NCBI GenBank assembly: GCA_964035775.1
Contig: OZ038313.1
Location: forward strand, 22,974,261-23,038,260
From: Osedax frankpressi
Lineage: Eukaryota; Annelida; Polychaeta; Sabellida; Siboglinidae
Length of the DNA stretch: 64,000 nt
Direction of reading: 5' to 3'
Positions 60,790 to 64,000 of the stretch are shown here, piece by piece. The notes below the pieces were generated by a model, which saw only the letters and a list, made by a program, of their open reading frames with translations, had not been told where the DNA came from and made no database searches. The position numbers were made by a program, and so were the translations under genes. Within the stretch, counting starts at the first letter, position 1. Every line of letters begins with the position of its first letter.

Positions 60790-61590
60790 TATATAAATAT
60801 GTATATTTACATAATTAAAACATTTTAGTAAACATTTAAGTAATAAATGTAATACTGCATTTAACAAAACATGATATCGAAAATAATATATATAAATAGC
60901 TCTATAAATAATTAATATAAGTATTATAAAATATAAATATAAAATCATATGCGTCTTTTAAATATAGATATAATTTGTAATTTTGAACAAATTTAATATC
61001 AAATTTTGTTTTTATTGTTTATTGGATATTATTTAATGGTTATTTAATGAAAAATCTAAATTATTCTACTATTTTTGGGCCATGAATTCTAATAATATAA
61101 GAATTGTTTGTTTTATTTAAGGGGGTATTTATATATACAATTGAATATTTTTTCTTCACATAGTATAAATTAAAAATATCAATCATTGTTACTATTTATA
61201 AATTAATAATATAATTTTTTTGTCTAGTTTTGAAATAGTATTTATATAATATTAGATAATTTTAATGTAATAATTTCACTTTTAAAATAATTGTATTGAA
61301 TATTTTTTATTTTTTATTTATTATTATTATTATTCTTTATTTATTTATTATTTTATTTATTATTCTATTTTTTATGTACATTTATATATTTACATATATA
61401 CATATATAAATATAGTAAAGTATAATATGAAATTATAATAAGTGTTTAAATCAGTTTAATATATTTATCATTGCATATATCTTTATAATTCGATATTGTA
61501 TGATATCGACTAGGAATTAGATAATACAATTGAAATTCACTTGAAAAGATTCGGTTTCATTGATAATTCGTTTATAAATTCGTCCTCTAC
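60292..61590. other. Gene-free interval before the large reading frame
   Basis: AT-rich with a compound (CA)n/(TA)n microsatellite at about 60,697-60,780. Several minus-strand AATAAA hexamers cluster at about 61,336-61,361, about 230 nt or more after the stop of the next gene, and could serve as its poly(A) signal. Confidence 0.5.
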
Positions 61591-64000
61591 CTATGTTCCA
61601 CTTCCTCTAGTCGTTAAATCAAGAATATCAGGTTCTTGCAATACGACATTATTGGATGTTTTCAACTGATCTTTATATGTGTTCTCAATAAAGGGCATTA
61701 TATGTTCATTAATAGTATTATTTCGTGCCGATATTGCATTTAACGTGGTATTAATTTTGTGCGATGCAGATTTTAATATGGGTAATACTTTTTTTCCAAC
61801 GCTAAATGTATTAGGGGGAATACTTTTACCTACTCCTGAATATATTTTCTTCACTTCAGGTTTCTGAACGGTCTCAACAGATTTCGACATTTCACCATCT
61901 CTAGTTTCTCGTTTCTTATTCTCTTTTAATTTAGTTGCAAGAGTCATGGGTGATATCAAAGGTGATGCGTAGGGCTTGAAGGGTGCCATATGACTCAACA
62001 TATTTTCTTTACTAGGTGAGTATGCATACTTCTGTTTTGAAGATATTGATTTAAATAGTACGCTAGTGCAAAAATTCTTTTTGAAGCTAGGTTTCGGTGA
62101 TTTAGATTGTGATAGCTTATCTTTTGATAACTTTACAATATCAATTTTAGGATAATGTATTCTTTTTTGTAAATCTTGTTCAAGTATATTTATTTTACTA
62201 GAAGTATTTGTACGGGATAGTTTTGAAAGAGTAGGATGCTTTTCGACGGGTAATTTAGTCGAAATCTTCATAAATTCATCATATGGAATTATTTTTTGAA
62301 ATATATGTTCATTATCCAACTTTTTGTAATTTAATAATTTATTATTAACTTTAGGATTAATTTGATTATCAGATAATTGAATAGTATATTTTTCAGAATA
62401 TTGTTTACTTTGAGATGAGATATTAACATGGTTTGTATCTATTTTACCAGCTAATAAATATTCATTGTCACTTTTGTATGTGATTTCATTGTCTATAGAT
62501 ATTTTAAGATCATTATATTTACCATTTTTCATCAACATTTTGGGGATGGGTTCTTCATCGTAAGTTATATCTTTATTCTCTTTTGTTAAATATGTATCAG
62601 TAGTATTCATCAATTCATCTTCTGAGATTATAGTTTCAAGTTCAAAATCATGTAGGTTACTATCATAGTCTCTATTTATTTCATTATTATTTTCATTTTC
62701 GGATACTAGGTTGTATGCTGTAGAAAGAGATTGTGACTCGTTTACACTTCCTAGATGTTCAGTATAATATGTGTAGTCCTCTGAAATTAATATTATTGAA
62801 GATAAATTCTTTTTTGGAAAATTATTTTTACTATCATCATGATTACATAAATATCGGTGTCTATTTATTCTTAAATTATTCTCAGAATTATTATCGATAG
62901 TAATGCCTTTTTTTAAACTATGTGCTTTATATACTGATGCTAATTGTTCATCTAGATACAGATCCATTAACAAGTCTCTAGTTTTGCACATACTATTGTT
63001 TGAATATTCATATAAATAGTCGGAATCGAGTACATATTCGGAATGAAATGATTTGTCATGCATTGTATCATCTGTAGATATTTTACTTCGTTTTAATGGA
63101 CTGCTTTCCTGGTAATTATAATTAGGATCTTCAATATAATTGAATTTCAGTAATTCATTATCAGTTTTTGTTGAAGTGAAAACTACAGTATTTTTATTAT
63201 TTTTTTTTGATATTACGTTAGGGTGCTTATATTCTTTTGTTGTACTATCTTTATTTCCAAAAATTTTAGAAAAAGAGTTTACCAACGGAATATATTCATT
63301 ATTACATTTTGTAAATATTTCTGTCGACTTCAGCCTATTTTCATTTATATAATTACAAAAGTTTGTTTTTATAATAGAATTTTTTTTTTCTTTTATCAAT
63401 TTTTCTATTTCATTTTTTTTATTAATCTCTATCTCATAATTATTGTTATCATTTTGATCTCCAAATATTCGATTAAATGAATTCTCCAAAGGTAATCCTT
63501 CCTTATTACACTTGTCAAATAATTTCGATGATTGCAATTGTTCATTGCTTTTAATGGTTTCATGTTTTGCATCTATTATTTTTACTTTCCGAATTTTATC
63601 TGAGATTATTGAATTTTGTTGGATACCTAATAGTAAAACTTCATTTCTTGAAGCTTTAGGATCACACAACAAATTACGTTTACCTAGATGTGATTTAAGA
63701 TTGTTATTATATAAGTTTTTATATTCATTATAATCATCTTGGTTTTTATTATTTTTAATTGGTAGTTTTAATTGTTTAGAATTTGTATGAGGTACATTAT
63801 CAATTATATTTGTATTATCTTCATGGCTATGTTTTTTATTTTGTATTTTGTTTGTAATTATATCCTTATGCAACTCCACTGATATATCTGATATTTCTCT
63901 ATTTAAATTTCCTGTTAAACTTTTCATTTTTAATGGCTTAGATAAAGTTGACATTCGGTATTTCAATCCTATATATTGATCTTCTGTACACGTATTCGCA
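61591..64000 (-). CDS. Unrecognised Ser/Asn/Lys-rich protein with a duplicated motif (5' end open)
   Basis: A single uninterrupted frame of about 800 codons ends at 61,591 and stays open to the right edge. The first ATG is at 63,954 (MSTLSKPLKMKS, 787 codons); coding may extend beyond the window, so this may be the last exon of a longer gene. I do not recognise the protein. It is hydrophilic, rich in Asn, Ser, Lys and acidic residues, with no membrane segment or signal peptide, and is probably largely disordered. A 24-residue motif occurs twice about 68 residues apart: LFDKCNKEGLPLENSFNRIF and IFTKCNNEYIPLVNSFSKIF. A basic PLKRSK and several Ser-Pro sites (YSPSKEN, SPLISPM) suggest a nuclear or cell-cycle-regulated protein, which is inference only. 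The length, lack of stops in AT-rich DNA and repeated motif make it a real gene. Confidence 0.8.
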   Translation of the reverse strand, partial: ANTCTEDQYIGLKYRMSTLSKPLKMKSLTGNLNREISDISVELHKDIITNKIQNKKHSHEDNTNIIDNVPHTNSKQLKLPIKNNKNQDDYNEYKNLYNNNLKSHLGKRNLLCDPKASRNEVLLLGIQQNSIISDKIRKVKIIDAKHETIKSNEQLQSSKLFDKCNKEGLPLENSFNRIFGDQNDNNNYEIEINKKNEIEKLIKEKKNSIIKTNFCNYINENRLKSTEIFTKCNNEYIPLVNSFSKIFGNKDSTTKEYKHPNVISKKNNKNTVVFTSTKTDNELLKFNYIEDPNYNYQESSPLKRSKISTDDTMHDKSFHSEYVLDSDYLYEYSNNSMCKTRDLLMDLYLDEQLASVYKAHSLKKGITIDNNSENNLRINRHRYLCNHDDSKNNFPKKNLSSIILISEDYTYYTEHLGSVNESQSLSTAYNLVSENENNNEINRDYDSNLHDFELETIISEDELMNTTDTYLTKENKDITYDEEPIPKMLMKNGKYNDLKISIDNEITYKSDNEYLLAGKIDTNHVNISSQSKQYSEKYTIQLSDNQINPKVNNKLLNYKKLDNEHIFQKIIPYDEFMKISTKLPVEKHPTLSKLSRTNTSSKINILEQDLQKRIHYPKIDIVKLSKDKLSQSKSPKPSFKKNFCTSVLFKSISSKQKYAYSPSKENMLSHMAPFKPYASPLISPMTLATKLKENKKRETRDGEMSKSVETVQKPEVKKIYSGVGKSIPPNTFSVGKKVLPILKSASHKINTTLNAISARNNTINEHIMPFIENTYKDQLKTSNNVVLQEPDILDLTTRGSGT

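Overview
The window is very AT-rich DNA from an animal, most likely an arthropod and probably an insect. Two spliced animal genes can be rebuilt exon by exon with GT-AG introns and agreeing phases. A species cannot be named from the sequence. An AT-rich insect genome is my best guess from composition and from the receptor family.

Layout. Positions 1-12,110 are one uninterrupted satellite array with a 15-bp unit and a shorter 10-bp variant, carrying higher-order duplications and decaying at its right edge. From 12,111 to 14,648 I see no gene, but there is a strand-asymmetric A/C-rich island. From 14,649 to 30,554, minus strand, lies a glycerophosphocholine phosphodiesterase of the GPCPD1/GDE5 type: an N-terminal CBM20 starch-binding-like domain and a C-terminal GDPD catalytic domain, about 17 exons. 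Its last intron contains the 200-N assembly gap. From 33,223 to 53,041, minus strand, lies a class B1 peptide-hormone GPCR of the calcitonin/CGRP receptor clade, to which insect DH31 receptors belong. It has 13 coding exons, all seven membrane segments and a six-cysteine hormone-binding domain. From 53,042 to 61,590 I see no gene, but two inverted repeats are present, one with 512-bp arms. From 61,591 to the right edge, minus strand, is a long single-exon reading frame for a Ser/Asn/Lys-rich, probably disordered protein that I do not recognise and that carries a duplicated 24-residue motif.

Introns and intergenic DNA are full of (TA)n, (TG)n and short minisatellites (8-, 9-, about 34- and 66-bp units). 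Many long open frames, such as the RLSEV pentapeptide frames of the satellite, are by-products of repeats whose unit length is a multiple of three.

The three genes share a strand but show no functional link: one is a lipid-metabolism enzyme, one a membrane hormone receptor, one unknown. I find no new multi-gene system. The most interesting points are a phase-neutral 75-nt candidate cassette exon that would lengthen the receptor's first intracellular loop, a perfect intronic palindrome made of two CRE sites just inside a receptor 5' splice site, the 1.05-kb near-perfect palindrome, and the higher-order structure of the satellite.
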